A stretch of DNA of 64,000 nt from Ectobacillus sp. JY-23 (GCF_023022965.1 NZ_CP095462.1:1984001-2048000), one strand, 5' to 3'. Shown: positions 1 to 9,024, numbered from the stretch's first letter. The notes: generated from the letters alone by a model not told the origin. A program made the numbers and translations.

Positions 1-70
1 AAAAATGAATTGTTTCAAGTATAAAATGGACACTCTTTGAGCACAATAGGAACATCCCCCGTTTCTCATA

Positions 71-104
71 AAAAAAGAAAAGCCGCTGGCTTTTCTTTTT
101 TTTG
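71..104 (-). terminator. Rho-independent terminator of the yutK/nupC-type gene
   Basis: A stem of AAAAGCC/GGCTTTT closed by a GCT loop is flanked by A and T runs on both sides, directly after the ancestral stop codon of the leftward transporter gene. It would work in either direction. Confidence 0.8.
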
Positions 105-105
105 T

Positions 106-1169
106 TTAACTGAACATTCCCGCGATGGCCGCACTTACCAGATTAGCCATTGTCCCAGCAATCACCGCACGAAATCCGTGTATGCCACAAGCTCGTTCAC
201 AATTAATTTTTGGCCAATAAAGCTTCCTGCGGTCACCGCTTCATTTAACGGAACACCGATTAAAAAAGCGAGCGGCGAGAATATATATCCTAATATTAAT
301 TGCAGGGATAAGTCCGGAAATCCGAACAGCCCGCCGATGCATCCCACAATTCCGTTCACCAAGGCGATGATTGCGATGAATGCAATCAGCATCGCTCCAA
401 CATTCAGCGCGAGCATTAATCCATCGGACGCGCCTCGTGCCGCTGCATCGATTACATTAGTGTTTTCGGTATCCTTTTCTATTTTCACAGTATGCCGCGT
501 TTCCGGTTCCTCTGTTTCCGGAAAAAAAAGCTTCGCCATGACAAGCCCTGCCGACGCGGCCATTACAGCTGCTGAAAGCAAATACTCAAGCGGAACCCCG
601 ATCGCAGCATACCCAAACATGGTGGATGCCGATACATACGCCAATCCCTCGACCATGACAGCGAACAATTCCGAGCCTGTCAGGCGGGCTACGTAAGGAC
701 GAATTACCAAAGGCGCTTCCGTTTGACCGAGAACGATATTAATGGTAGCACATAGAGATTCAGCTTGACTCGTGCCAAGAAGCTTCGCCAAAGCGCCACC
801 GATGATACGAACCACTCACTGCATGATTCCCAAATAATATAAAGCCGCGATAAGCGATGATAAAAAAATCAAAATGGGCAAAACACGAAATGCGAAAATG
901 AATCCCGTCGGTTGCCCCGGATCTCCCAAGCCACCAAACAAGAATACGATGCCGTCGTTGGCGAAATCTATCACCTTTTGCACAGCCTGGGTCACACTTT
1001 TCAACGCTTATCTGCCCACGCTCCACTTTAAAACGAGAAGCCCAAACAATAACTGAATTGCAAGTCCGCCAAGTATCGGCCTAAGCCGGATTGCTTTTTT
1101 ATCGTTACATAAAATAAATGCTAGAAAAAATAGGACAGCGCTGCCTTCGAGTCCCCAAAGTACGTTCAT
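106..1169 (-). pseudogene. Decayed concentrative nucleoside transporter (NupC/YutK type)
   Basis: Reading leftwards from ATG 1169, preceded by GAGGTGATG, the protein is a CNT-family Na+/H+-nucleoside symporter: N-terminal membrane segments, the QTEAPLVIRPY signature and the C-terminal ending AVIAGTMANLVSAAIAGMFS. It is interrupted in frame by TAA at about 1007 (context SVGR*ALKSVTQ, probably once CAA) and by TGA at about 818 (context GIMQ*VVRII, probably once TGG). Near 160-180 the text jumps from AYTDF straight to GFRAVIAGT in another frame. The family normally has some tens of residues there, so an internal out-of-frame deletion is inferred; the shared bases GGATTTCG at the join suggest recombination between short direct repeats. 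Three independent lesions make a functional protein very unlikely. Its position next to yuzB and yutJ matches B. subtilis yutK. Confidence 0.9.
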
Positions 1170-1228
1170 ACCATCACCTCGGTTATTATAGTCCTGTTTA
1201 GATTTTTCTAACGGTGCCACTTTTAGTC

Positions 1229-1259
1229 ATAAAAAACAAAAAGCGCCAAAAAGGCGCTT
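1229..1259 (-). terminator. Terminator of yuzB
   Basis: On the minus strand GCGCC-TTTTT-GGCGC is followed by TTTTTGTTTTTT. The stem begins at the yuzB stop codon. Confidence 0.85.
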
Positions 1260-1497
1260 AAAACATTGGATTTTCTTCTAGGTATTCATATATATGATCA
1301 ACCAATTGCTCAGGCGTTTCACCGGTGACAACTTCTCCGTTGACCATTGCATACGGACCTTCATAGCATACACCGCAGTAGCCAAGACAACCGTATTCGA
1401 TCACATCGACATTCGGATCTTTTTCTAGTATTGCCATCGCACGCTGCGAGCCGTTCGCTAAATTGCTCACACAAAATTCTATTAACGGTTTAATCAC
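1258..1497 (-). CDS. yuzB: YuzB family protein (DUF1450)
   Basis: This 79-residue small cytosolic protein has cysteines at C9, C36, C41 and C44 ([14 protein letters not shown]), a thioredoxin-fold/ferredoxin-like arrangement typical of the YuzB/DUF1450 family. Its biochemical role is unknown. The upstream reading frame is longer, but GTG at 1497 is chosen because GAGAGGTG lies just before it and the protein then starts [14 protein letters not shown], matching the family N-terminus. It lies between the transporter remnant and divergent yutJ, the same order as in B. subtilis, and has its own terminator. Confidence 0.85.
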   Translation of the reverse strand: MIKPLIEFCVSNLANGSQRAMAILEKDPNVDVIEYGCLGYCGVCYEGPYAMVNGEVVTGETPEQLVDHIYEYLEENPMF

Positions 1498-1693
1498 GAT
1501 TTTCACCTCTCTATCGTAACTGTAAACGTTTTTACATATAGCGTCAATATGTTTGTTTTCCGCATAAATACCACAGATATACATTGTTATTTATTCGTAA
1601 ATTCGATATAATTTTTTGTGGGTAAAGTTTAGAAAATTTTTTTAATATATCATTATATTACGGATCATTTTACAAGCAAAGGGGTAATCCATC

Positions 1694-2758
1694 ATGAAGC
1701 ACCTCGTTATTCTCGGTGGCGGATACGGTGGAATGAGAATTTTACAACGTCTTCTTCCTAACCTTCCGGATGACACACAAGTTACACTTATCGACAAAGT
1801 GCCGTATCATTGCTTTAAAACAGAGTATTATGCATTGGTAGCGGGAACTATTTCGGAAACACACATTCGTATTCCGTTTCCAGAGCATCCCAATCTTTCT
1901 GTGAAATACGGTACAATTGTCAATATTGATATTGATGCGAGATTAGTAGAGTTACAGCATGGGGAAACTGTAAGCTATGACGATCTCATTATCGGCCTTG
2001 GCTGTGAAGACAAATATCACAATGTACCTGGTGCAAAAGAGTACACATGCAGTGTGCAATCAATTGAAAAATCAAGACAAACTTATCAACAATTGAACGG
2101 TCTTGCACCTCATGCAACCGTTGGTATTGTTGGAGCAGGTCTTAGCGGTGTAGAAGTTGCGAGTGAACTACGCGAAAGCAGACCGGATTTAAACATTTTG
2201 CTATTTGATCGCGGTGAACGCATCCTCTCTATGTTCCCTGAAAAGCTAAGCCTTTATGTTGAAGACTGGTTTGTAAAGCATAACGTTACTATTATACGTA
2301 ACTCTAACATTACAAAGGTAGAGCCTCACCTTCTTTACAACCATGAGGAAGCGATTCCATGCGATGCCATTGTATGGACAGCAGGTATTCAAGCGAGCTT
2401 AGTCGTGCAACAGCTTCCAGTTGAAAAGGATAGCAGCGGTCGTGTGATTCTGACAAACCATCATAATATACCGAATTATGAAAACGTATACGTGCTGGGC
2501 GATTGTGCAAGTCTACCTCACGCACCATCTGCACAGCTCGCAGAAGGGCAAGCCGAACAAATTGTTACTATTTTACAAAAGCGGTGGAAACAAGAAGAAT
2601 TGCCGGAAACGATGCCTGTGATTAAGCTTAAAGGGGTTTTGGGGTCACTAGGCAAAAAGCACGGCTTTGGCTTACTTGCAAACCAAGCGTTAATGGGACG
2701 TGTACCACGCCTATTAAAATCAGGTATTTTATGGATGTATAAACACCATAATGGATAA
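1694..2758 (+). CDS. yutJ: Pyridine nucleotide-disulfide oxidoreductase, NDH-2-like (YutJ)
   Basis: The 354-residue FAD-dependent oxidoreductase resembles type II NADH dehydrogenases. An N-terminal FAD Rossmann motif (LGGGYGG, residues 7-13) is followed by a second nucleotide-binding motif near residue 145 (GIVGAGLSGVEVASE) and the flavin-contact segment NVYVLGDCAS near residue 270. It is shorter than respiratory Ndh enzymes and I see no obvious C-terminal membrane anchor, so respiratory function is unproven. ATG 1694 follows AAAGGGG. It diverges from yuzB, and its terminator is shared with the convergent tetR-type gene. Confidence 0.85.
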   Translation: MKHLVILGGGYGGMRILQRLLPNLPDDTQVTLIDKVPYHCFKTEYYALVAGTISETHIRIPFPEHPNLSVKYGTIVNIDIDARLVELQHGETVSYDDLIIGLGCEDKYHNVPGAKEYTCSVQSIEKSRQTYQQLNGLAPHATVGIVGAGLSGVEVASELRESRPDLNILLFDRGERILSMFPEKLSLYVEDWFVKHNVTIIRNSNITKVEPHLLYNHEEAIPCDAIVWTAGIQASLVVQQLPVEKDSSGRVILTNHHNIPNYENVYVLGDCASLPHAPSAQLAEGQAEQIVTILQKRWKQEELPETMPVIKLKGVLGSLGKKHGFGLLANQALMGRVPRLLKSGILWMYKHHNG

Positions 2759-2787
2759 AAAGCTTCGCCACGCGGCGAAGCTTTTTT
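2757..2787. terminator. Bidirectional terminator between yutJ and the TetR gene
   Basis: The stem AGCTTCGCC/GGCGAAGCT with loop ACGC is flanked by A5 and T6, immediately after the stop codons of two convergent genes. Confidence 0.88.
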
Positions 2788-3357
2788 ATTCTAATAGACC
2801 TGTCAAAATCAATTGCCATACTTCTTGAAATTGTTGCTCTATTTCAGGTAATACCCATTCTTTGGCCAAGGCAGGATGATGAAAGCGAGCTGTCGCATAA
2901 AAAACAGCTGAGGCGACAGTGTGCGCCTGTCCTTGTTTAAACTGTCCCGTTTTCATGCCCTTTTCTACAATCTCTGTTACCTGTAAAATCAGTTCCTCTA
3001 TATGAGCACGAATCACTTCCACGGACTCTTCTGAAAGTGCATGATACACCGCAAACATCTCCGGATCCTCTAATGCTTTGTTTCGCTTTAATGTAATTAA
3101 ATTTTCAAACCAATTGTGCAAATGCTCCTTAGGATCTTCTGTCTCATCACAAACTGCGGCGGTTGCCGATGAAATTCTCTCTAGCCATCTTTTCGCAACC
3201 GCTTCGCGTAATGCTGATTTGCTTGGAAAATGGCGATATACCGTACCATGACTTACATTAAGCGCTCTTGCCACATCGACAACGGTTGCTTTTTCCAAAC
3301 CAAAACGGCGCAGCACCTGCTCGGTTGTATCTAAGATCATTTCTTTTGTAAGAGCCA

Positions 3358-3358
<1 letters not shown>
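2786..3358 (-). CDS. TetR family transcriptional regulator
   Basis: The 190-residue repressor has a helix-turn-helix at residues 24-46 (TVVDVARALNVSHGTVYRHFPSKSALREA), the standard TetR N-terminal domain, and a helical C-terminal ligand domain. Its start codon overlaps the stop of the upstream aldo/keto reductase gene by one base (TAATG), so the two are translationally coupled in one operon. The pair is inserted between yutJ and yuzD, which are adjacent in B. subtilis. It probably autoregulates through the 17-bp inverted repeat at 4396-4437. The ligand is unknown. Confidence 0.88.
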
Positions 3359-4353
<995 letters not shown>

Positions 4354-4382
4354 TACGTATACCTCCTATTAATGATGAAATG

Positions 4383-4411
4383 AATATAACACAAGCAATA
4401 ACAAATGACAA
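4383..4411 (-). promoter_or_regulatory. SigA-type promoter of the aldo/keto reductase-tetR operon
   Basis: The minus strand reads TTGTCA (4411-4406), a 17-nt spacer, then TATATT (4388-4383), about 30 nt before the start codon. The -35 lies inside the palindrome at 4396-4437. Confidence 0.75.
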
Positions 4412-4437
4412 ATTTCATTTTTTGTCATTTGTTATTG
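4396..4437. promoter_or_regulatory. Perfect 17-bp inverted repeat, probable TetR operator
   Basis: CAATAACAAATGACAAA at 4396-4412 is repeated exactly in inverted form at 4421-4437 with an 8-nt spacer. One arm covers the -35 of the adjacent promoter, as expected for an autoregulatory repressor site. Confidence 0.7.
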
Positions 4438-4446
4438 TTGATCCAT

Positions 4447-4472
4447 AAAAAAATGACCTTAATGTAAGGTCA
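4447..4472 (-). terminator. Terminator of yuzD
   Basis: TGACCTTA/TAAGGTCA with a short loop, followed on the minus strand by a T7 run, begins at the yuzD stop codon. Confidence 0.85.
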
Positions 4473-4775
4473 CTTTACGTACTTATCAATCTCTGCATAA
4501 ACATCCTTCAAACGCGGATTTCCTTCTCCTACAATTTCTTGATTTACTAGTACAACTGGATAAAACAAGTCTTCTTCAATCACACGCGCTGCAAATTCTC
4601 TTTGCTCTTGATTATCTTGCTCTTCAAAAATATCTACATACTGAAACTCAAATGAATGATCAGGATACTTTCTGTCAATTGCTGCTTGTAGCCATTCGAA
4701 TGTTTCTGTCGAAGATGGCATTCCCACACAACTCGCACAAATTACCTTTGCTCCGTATACACTAATTTTAACCAC
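4470..4775 (-). CDS. yuzD: YuzD family protein (DUF1462)
   Basis: The 101-residue protein has a thioredoxin-like fold start (KISVYGAKVICASCVGMPSS) with the pair C13-x-x-C16 and the segment FYPVVLVNQEIVGEGNPRL, which resembles the cis-proline/GEG end of glutaredoxin-like proteins. Function is unknown; a redox or Fe-S related role is inferred from its invariant divergent pairing with yutI (NifU-type scaffold). The start ATG follows AAAGGGGGAA. The shared intergenic region holds a Fur-like palindrome. Confidence 0.87.
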   Translation of the reverse strand: MVKISVYGAKVICASCVGMPSSTETFEWLQAAIDRKYPDHSFEFQYVDIFEEQDNQEQREFAARVIEEDLFYPVVLVNQEIVGEGNPRLKDVYAEIDKYVK

Positions 4776-4835
4776 ATGTGTTCCCCCTTTTTATATCCTA
4801 AAAAAACCCCAGTAGTATACAATAGATTTTTCTCC

Positions 4836-4850
4836 TTATAATGATTATAA
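4836..4850. promoter_or_regulatory. Fur-box-like 7-1-7 palindrome between yuzD and yutI
   Basis: TTATAATGATTATAA is a perfect 7-1-7 inverted repeat and matches 13 of the 15 positions of the Bacillus Fur/Per core TGATAATNATTATCA (N counted as a match). It overlaps the TATAAT-like -10 region of yutI. Iron control is inferred, not shown. Confidence 0.5.
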
Positions 4851-4877
4851 TAAAACTGAGGAAAGGAGTCGATAACA

Positions 4878-5114
4878 ATGGCAGATCAAGAAATGTTTGC
4901 ACAGGTTGAAGAAGTGCTTGATAAATTACGTCCGTTCTTACTTCGTGACGGCGGTGACGTGGAATTAGTAGATATTGAAGAAGGTATTGTAAAGCTTCGC
5001 CTAATGGGTGCTTGCGGTACGTGCCCAAGTTCTACTATCACATTAAAAGCTGGTATTGAGCGCGCTCTATTGGAAGAAGTTCCAGGCGTTGTTGAAGTAG
5101 AACAAGTATTTTAA
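4878..5114 (+). CDS. yutI: NifU C-terminal domain Fe-S scaffold/carrier (YutI)
   Basis: The 78-residue Nfu-type protein consists only of the NifU C-terminal domain. [35 protein letters not shown] carries the CxxC pair (C49, C52) that bridges a [4Fe-4S] cluster between two subunits. It delivers clusters assembled by the Suf system, encoded about 10 kb downstream, to apo-enzymes such as LipA or aconitase (family knowledge). ATG 4878 has AAAGGAG upstream. It is monocistronic with its own terminator and diverges from yuzD. Confidence 0.92.
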   Translation: MADQEMFAQVEEVLDKLRPFLLRDGGDVELVDIEEGIVKLRLMGACGTCPSSTITLKAGIERALLEEVPGVVEVEQVF

Positions 5115-5121
5115 TGTATAG

Positions 5122-5151
5122 AAAAGGAGACCTCTCGCAGGTCTCCTTTTT
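5122..5151. terminator. Terminator between convergent yutI and yutH
   Basis: AAAAGGAGACC/GGTCTCCTTTT is a perfect 11-bp stem with A/T runs on both sides. Confidence 0.88.
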
Positions 5152-6142
5152 ACGTGAACCAATCTAGCTTCGGTATACCGAGGGTTTCTGTGGGCAAACG
5201 AATGCTTTGATAAAAATTTGCCAAAAAACGCTCTGATTCATTTGTTCTCTCTAAAATTCGTCCTATACGATCTTGATAAAACGGTTGGTCTCCGCCGCCG
5301 CTTAAGTAATAGCCTTCTATCGTTTCAAAATATTGAAGTGGAAATAGAAGACGGGCAAATAATAAGCGCCATCCGAACGCAGAGAGAGGTGCAACCGCTT
5401 CATACTCACCAAGAAAGGTCATAATTTTCTCTTCTGCATGTTCCCCTTCTTCATACATATGACGAACCCATTCGGCCAAATCCCGGCTCGGATGGTCAAA
5501 TACCCAATCAATTGGCACTTTCACACGATTTGTTTGGTGCCAAAGGCGATCGGTAAAGCGTTGTTGGCAAATCGTGGCCGCATCCGCGACTTGCGGCTCT
5601 GCATCCAGTTCTGTATCTACTACGTATTGAATTGCATTTTCTGCAAGTCCTAGATAATACGGAAAGGAATCAATAAACAATTTCTCGAAAGAAGTAGTAG
5701 GATGATTCGTGAGGCGCCCATACCAAAATTTCTCCAATTGATCGAGGCGTTTCTCCCATAGCTCCCGCCACTCGCCAATCCGACTGAGCTCACTAATTTC
5801 ACCAGGATATAGACGTCCCCGAAGATGAAACATACCAAGCTCCCGTCCTTCATTCATACTTCGCTCTGTTTGGCGCACAGCTCGTAATAAACAGTAGTTT
5901 ACTTCCTTCATTTCGCTTACATAGTACCCTTGTACAGTAGGAACAAATGTAGCCACCGACACATCTCCCTGCTCAGTCATAAAATCGCTAAGCTGCTTCA
6001 TTTCTATCAATTCTTCTTCTTTTCGCTTTCCGATTGGAATAAGAATATACACCTTGTTGCGCACCCAAAAGCTTTGATAAGGGCCAAGCATCGATAGCTC
6101 GCTCGGTCGTATCCCATACTGCTCATATAGCAGTTCCTTCAT
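5150..6142 (-). CDS. yutH: Spore coat protein YutH
   Basis: The 330-residue protein is of the YutH/CotS type with a degenerate kinase-like (APH) fold. The N-terminus has the lobe pattern SFWVRNKVYILIPIG; the middle has the helical segment GRELGMFHLRG and the region IDSFPYYLGLAENAIQY. I cannot see an intact HxD catalytic loop (family members have TLCH or similar), so enzymatic activity is doubtful. Homologues are made in the mother cell and incorporated in the spore coat. It sits head-to-head with yutG, as in B. subtilis. ATG 6142 is preceded by GGAGGTGC. Confidence 0.87.
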   Translation of the reverse strand: MKELLYEQYGIRPSELSMLGPYQSFWVRNKVYILIPIGKRKEEELIEMKQLSDFMTEQGDVSVATFVPTVQGYYVSEMKEVNYCLLRAVRQTERSMNEGRELGMFHLRGRLYPGEISELSRIGEWRELWEKRLDQLEKFWYGRLTNHPTTSFEKLFIDSFPYYLGLAENAIQYVVDTELDAEPQVADAATICQQRFTDRLWHQTNRVKVPIDWVFDHPSRDLAEWVRHMYEEGEHAEEKIMTFLGEYEAVAPLSAFGWRLLFARLLFPLQYFETIEGYYLSGGGDQPFYQDRIGRILERTNESERFLANFYQSIRLPTETLGIPKLDWFT

Positions 6143-6324
6143 CCAAGCACCTCCATCTATTACAGCATGCCAGCAACGGCTTATTTCGTTCTCTTGTTAT
6201 CGAAATTTTTCTCTCTAGCTTATATATATGAGCGCTTTTTCACTTTAACAGCCTTTTCGCTGTAAGCATTTCACATAATAACGCTATGAAACGTATACAA
6301 TATTAAAAAAGAAAAGGTGATGTA

Positions 6325-6816
6325 ATGAACAGAGGCAATCAAATCGAAGAAAAAGCTTTAGAACTGTTGCAGCAACGCGGTGTAAAAATAGAAGATATCG
6401 CAGATCTTGTATTTTTCCTGCAGGAGAAATATCACCCTAACCTCAAGATGGAAGAATGTCGTTACAACGTGGAACGCGTTCTAGCCAAACGAGAAGTTCA
6501 AAATGCCCTTGTCACCGGTATTCAGCTTGATGTGCTTGCCGAAAAAGGACTGCTTGACGAGCCTCTACAAAGCATCGTAAAACGAGATGAAGGTCTGTAC
6601 GGGATTGATGAAGTAATCGCTTTATCCATCGTCAATGTCTATGGCTCCATCGGATTTACCAACTTCGGTTACATTGATAAGATGAAACCAGGCATCCTCC
6701 AGTTTCTCAATGACAAATCCACCGGCTACGTTCACACCTTCCTTGACGACATTATTGGCGCCATCGCTGCAGCAGCCTCAAGCCGCCTCGCCCATAGAGC
6801 CGCACATCAAGAATAG
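6325..6816 (+). CDS. yutG: Phosphatidylglycerophosphatase A-related protein (YutG)
   Basis: The 163-residue PgpA/LtrC-type protein would dephosphorylate phosphatidylglycerol phosphate in phospholipid synthesis (family role). The family core is visible as GLYGIDEVIALSIVNVYGSIGFTNFGYIDK, followed by FLDDIIGAIAAAASSRLAHRAA with the acidic pair DD. It is short for classical PgpA and has one hydrophobic C-terminal stretch. ATG 6325 follows AAAGGTGATG. Its stop codon coincides with the first base of a 120-bp tandem repeat array. Confidence 0.85.
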   Translation: MNRGNQIEEKALELLQQRGVKIEDIADLVFFLQEKYHPNLKMEECRYNVERVLAKREVQNALVTGIQLDVLAEKGLLDEPLQSIVKRDEGLYGIDEVIALSIVNVYGSIGFTNFGYIDKMKPGILQFLNDKSTGYVHTFLDDIIGAIAAAASSRLAHRAAHQE

Positions 6817-7207
6817 AAAAGCGCAAGCGGCTTGTTCAGGTGCAGAACCTAAGGTTCGTGGCCCTAAAAGGCGCTCTTGGCCTTTTTGTGGCCGCGGTTC
6901 TTAGGTGGCAGCACCTAGCCGCTGGAGCTAGACAATAGAAAAGCGCAAGCGGCTTGCTCAGCTCCATAGGGCAGAGGTTCTCGACACAAAAAGGCGCTTT
7001 TTGCCTTTATGGGGCGAGGTTCTCTGACCGTAGGAGCTAGCCGCTGGAGCTGAACACGAAAAGCGCAAGCGGCTTGCTCAGCTCCATAGGGCAGAGGTTC
7101 TCGACACAAAAAGGCGCTTTTTGCCTTTATGGGGCGAGGTTCTCTGACCGTAGGAGCTAGCCGCTGGAGCTGAACACGAAAAGCGCAAGCGGCTTGCTCA
7201 GGTGCAG
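6816..7207. repeat. Tandem array of an approximately 120-bp structured repeat (about 3.3 copies)
   Basis: Units begin with GAAAAGCGCAAGCGGCTTG at 6816, 6938, 7058 and 7178. The copies at 6938-7057 and 7058-7177 are identical over 120 bp; the first (122 bp) is diverged in its centre; the last is cut after about 30 bp. Each unit can fold: AGCGGCT...AGCTCC near the start pairs with GGAGCT-AGCCGCT near the end, enclosing an AAAGGCGC/GCCTTT hairpin. The ends resemble dispersed intergenic repeats common in Bacillaceae, but I cannot name the family with certainty. Confidence 0.85.
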
Positions 7208-7226
7208 AGAAGAATGGACTTATATA

Positions 7227-7273
7227 AAAATAAGAAAGGAAGAGTAGCCTGTGCACTCTTCCTTTCTTATTTT
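7227..7273. terminator. Strong bidirectional terminator between yutG and yutF
   Basis: A perfect 19-bp inverted repeat (7227-7245 with 7255-7273) encloses the 9-nt loop AGCCTGTGC and ends in ATTTT/AAAAT. Confidence 0.85.
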
Positions 7274-7336
7274 CAATCCGTGTTGAAGATATATCAATCA
7301 TCTTCTATTTCAACGTGGATATTGTACAATATGATG

Positions 7337-8107
7337 TTATATTTTATCCATCCATTCCGTTAACGAATGAACAACGTAAGTAGGCTGTGTTTTATAGCTT
7401 GTCAGCATCTCTGGTGTAGTAACACCTGTATGAACAAGCAAGGTATCAACACCAGCGCGGATGCCAGCTAAAATGTCGGTATCGTAGTTGTCGCCGACCA
7501 TCAGCGTATCCTCAGGCGCAATCCCAATTTCTTTAAGTGCCTGCTCCATAATGATTGGTTCCGGTTTTCCAATAAACAATGGTTTCACTTGTGTGGATAC
7601 CGCAACAACAGACGTAAGCGATCCGTTACCTGGCATAAGTCCTCGCTCTGTCGGTAATGCAATATCACCATTTGTAGAAATAAACTTTGCGCCTTTTCTC
7701 ACTGCTAAACAAGCCTTCGCAAGCTTTTCATATGTAATATCACGGTCAATACCCATAATGACATAATCCGGATTTTCATCTTCAAAACGAAACTCCTTCT
7801 CTTTTAAAGCTGCTTCTAGTCCTTCTTCTCCAATCATATATACTGAAGCCTCGGGATTTTCGGCATACATATAATTCGCCGCAGCCATGCTCGTTGTAAA
7901 CACATGCTCAGGACCTGCAGGAATATCTAGACTGCGAAGCTTGTCCGCCACCTGCTCGGGACGCCTGGATGAATTGTTCGTTACAAATAAATACGGAATA
8001 TTCATCGCGACCAGTTGCTTAACAAAGTCACTTGCCTCTTCAATTTTTTCTTCACCTCGATACATCGTACCGTCGAGGTCAATTAAATACGCTTTATAAC
8101 GCTTCAT
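7337..8107 (-). CDS. yutF: HAD-superfamily phosphatase (YutF, NagD-like)
   Basis: The 256-residue HAD-IIA sugar/nucleotide phosphatase has motif I LIDLDGTMYRG (D10, D12), motif II VTNNSS, the central IIA cap, Lys in FIGKPEP, and the metal-binding end MVGDNYDTDILAG. Length and motifs agree with the p-nitrophenylphosphatase-like YutF family; the natural substrate is unknown. It is transcribed with yutE, which lies 20 bp upstream. ATG 8107 is preceded by GAGAGGAG. Confidence 0.92.
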   Translation of the reverse strand: MKRYKAYLIDLDGTMYRGEEKIEEASDFVKQLVAMNIPYLFVTNNSSRRPEQVADKLRSLDIPAGPEHVFTTSMAAANYMYAENPEASVYMIGEEGLEAALKEKEFRFEDENPDYVIMGIDRDITYEKLAKACLAVRKGAKFISTNGDIALPTERGLMPGNGSLTSVVAVSTQVKPLFIGKPEPIIMEQALKEIGIAPEDTLMVGDNYDTDILAGIRAGVDTLLVHTGVTTPEMLTSYKTQPTYVVHSLTEWMDKI

Positions 8108-8127
8108 GCTGACTCTCCTCTCGCTGC

Positions 8128-8568
8128 TTACGAATTACTGAACGCAGAAACTGGACCAAGCTCCTGCTCCAAATAACGGCGCACATGCTTCGGATATGCC
8201 TGTACGATAGATAGTTTATCTTTTAGTACTCGAAGCACATGTTCATGATCCATCGTAATGTATTCTTGCACCAGCATTTTACGCAAGCGCACCACATCCT
8301 TAAGATGTCCACCTTCTTCCGTGCTAACCACTTTTTCATCCATTAAAATATCAATAATGTCTTCATAGCTACCAGGGTCTCGCATAATAAAGCCGTCAAT
8401 TAATGCGTTTCCTACATCGAGCACCGCATCAATCATCAAGTGAGCCATACGCTCTAATGCATATTTTTGAAGCTGCGTTTCATATGATTCAGTTTGTGAA
8501 AATACCGTTGTGACTTGCTCTAGGCATTGCAAGGTTTGTTCTATTTTTTTGCGATCAACAAAATACAT
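8128..8568 (-). CDS. yutE: HepT-like/DUF86 protein (YutE)
   Basis: The 146-residue all-helical HEPN-superfamily (DUF86) protein starts at ATG 8568 with AGAAGGTG upstream; the longer reading frame upstream lacks a ribosome site. The segment AHLMIDAVLDVGNALI and the later RKMLVQEYITMDHEHV align to the HepT core, but the RNase motif RX4-6H is altered (RKMLVQEY, Gln where His is expected). No nucleotidyltransferase partner gene is adjacent, so this is probably a housekeeping relative rather than a toxin. It is co-transcribed with yutF. Confidence 0.82.
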   Translation of the reverse strand: MYFVDRKKIEQTLQCLEQVTTVFSQTESYETQLQKYALERMAHLMIDAVLDVGNALIDGFIMRDPGSYEDIIDILMDEKVVSTEEGGHLKDVVRLRKMLVQEYITMDHEHVLRVLKDKLSIVQAYPKHVRRYLEQELGPVSAFSNS

Positions 8569-8717
8569 CGTTTCACCTTCTATCTGGAAATTAAAGCACT
8601 TACAACATTCATTTGTATTGTACTGCTTTCTCGTAAAAAAATCGATACTTTTAACGACTGTACAAGCGTTCTCTGTTATAGTGATACTAACTACTATTTC
8701 GTTAAGGAGTGAAATAT

Positions 8718-8984
8718 ATGTCAGAGCGCTTTTTTTTGTACGATGAAACTGTAACAACACAAACACGATTTGTCAGCTTCGTCGGGGAGAATCAACGACA
8801 TGATCTAGCCTTGGTGTTTTCAGATCGGTATTATGGCAAAGTACTTGTCCTTGATATTTTGCGCAACCTGTTTGCAATTATTGGCCGTGATGATTTAGAC
8901 GAGCCAGGTTATCTTGAATACGCCTATAAAATGGACGAAGAAACAGCTGAAGAGCTTCGACAGTTTCTATATGAAATCATGTGA
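8718..8984 (+). CDS. DUF3055 family protein
   Basis: The 88-residue protein begins MSERFFLYDETVTTQTRFVSFVGENQRHDLALVFSDRYYGK (shown in pieces; residues 1-42) and ends in an acidic helix EETAEELRQFLYEIM. It matches the small Firmicutes DUF3055 family as I remember it; function is unknown. ATG 8718 is chosen because AAGGAG ends 8 nt upstream. It diverges from yutE and converges on yutD. Confidence 0.8.
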   Translation: MSERFFLYDETVTTQTRFVSFVGENQRHDLALVFSDRYYGKVLVLDILRNLFAIIGRDDLDEPGYLEYAYKMDEETAEELRQFLYEIM

Positions 8985-9024
8985 AAATAAGCGTGCCGCA
9001 ACTGTGCAGCACGCTTATTTTTTT
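8984..9024. terminator. Terminator between the DUF3055 gene and yutD
   Basis: AAAATAAGCGTGC/GCACGCTTATTTT is a 13-bp perfect stem. T runs follow on the plus strand, and the yutD stop lies within the right arm. Confidence 0.87.

Noticed and set aside
816-1004. Separate small genes in the nupC region
   Set aside because: The short frames join in one reading frame as parts of a single transporter, broken by stop codons.
6915-7301. 128-codon frame on the minus strand
   Set aside because: It is produced by the 120-bp repeats and a terminator; no start signals and no family resemblance.
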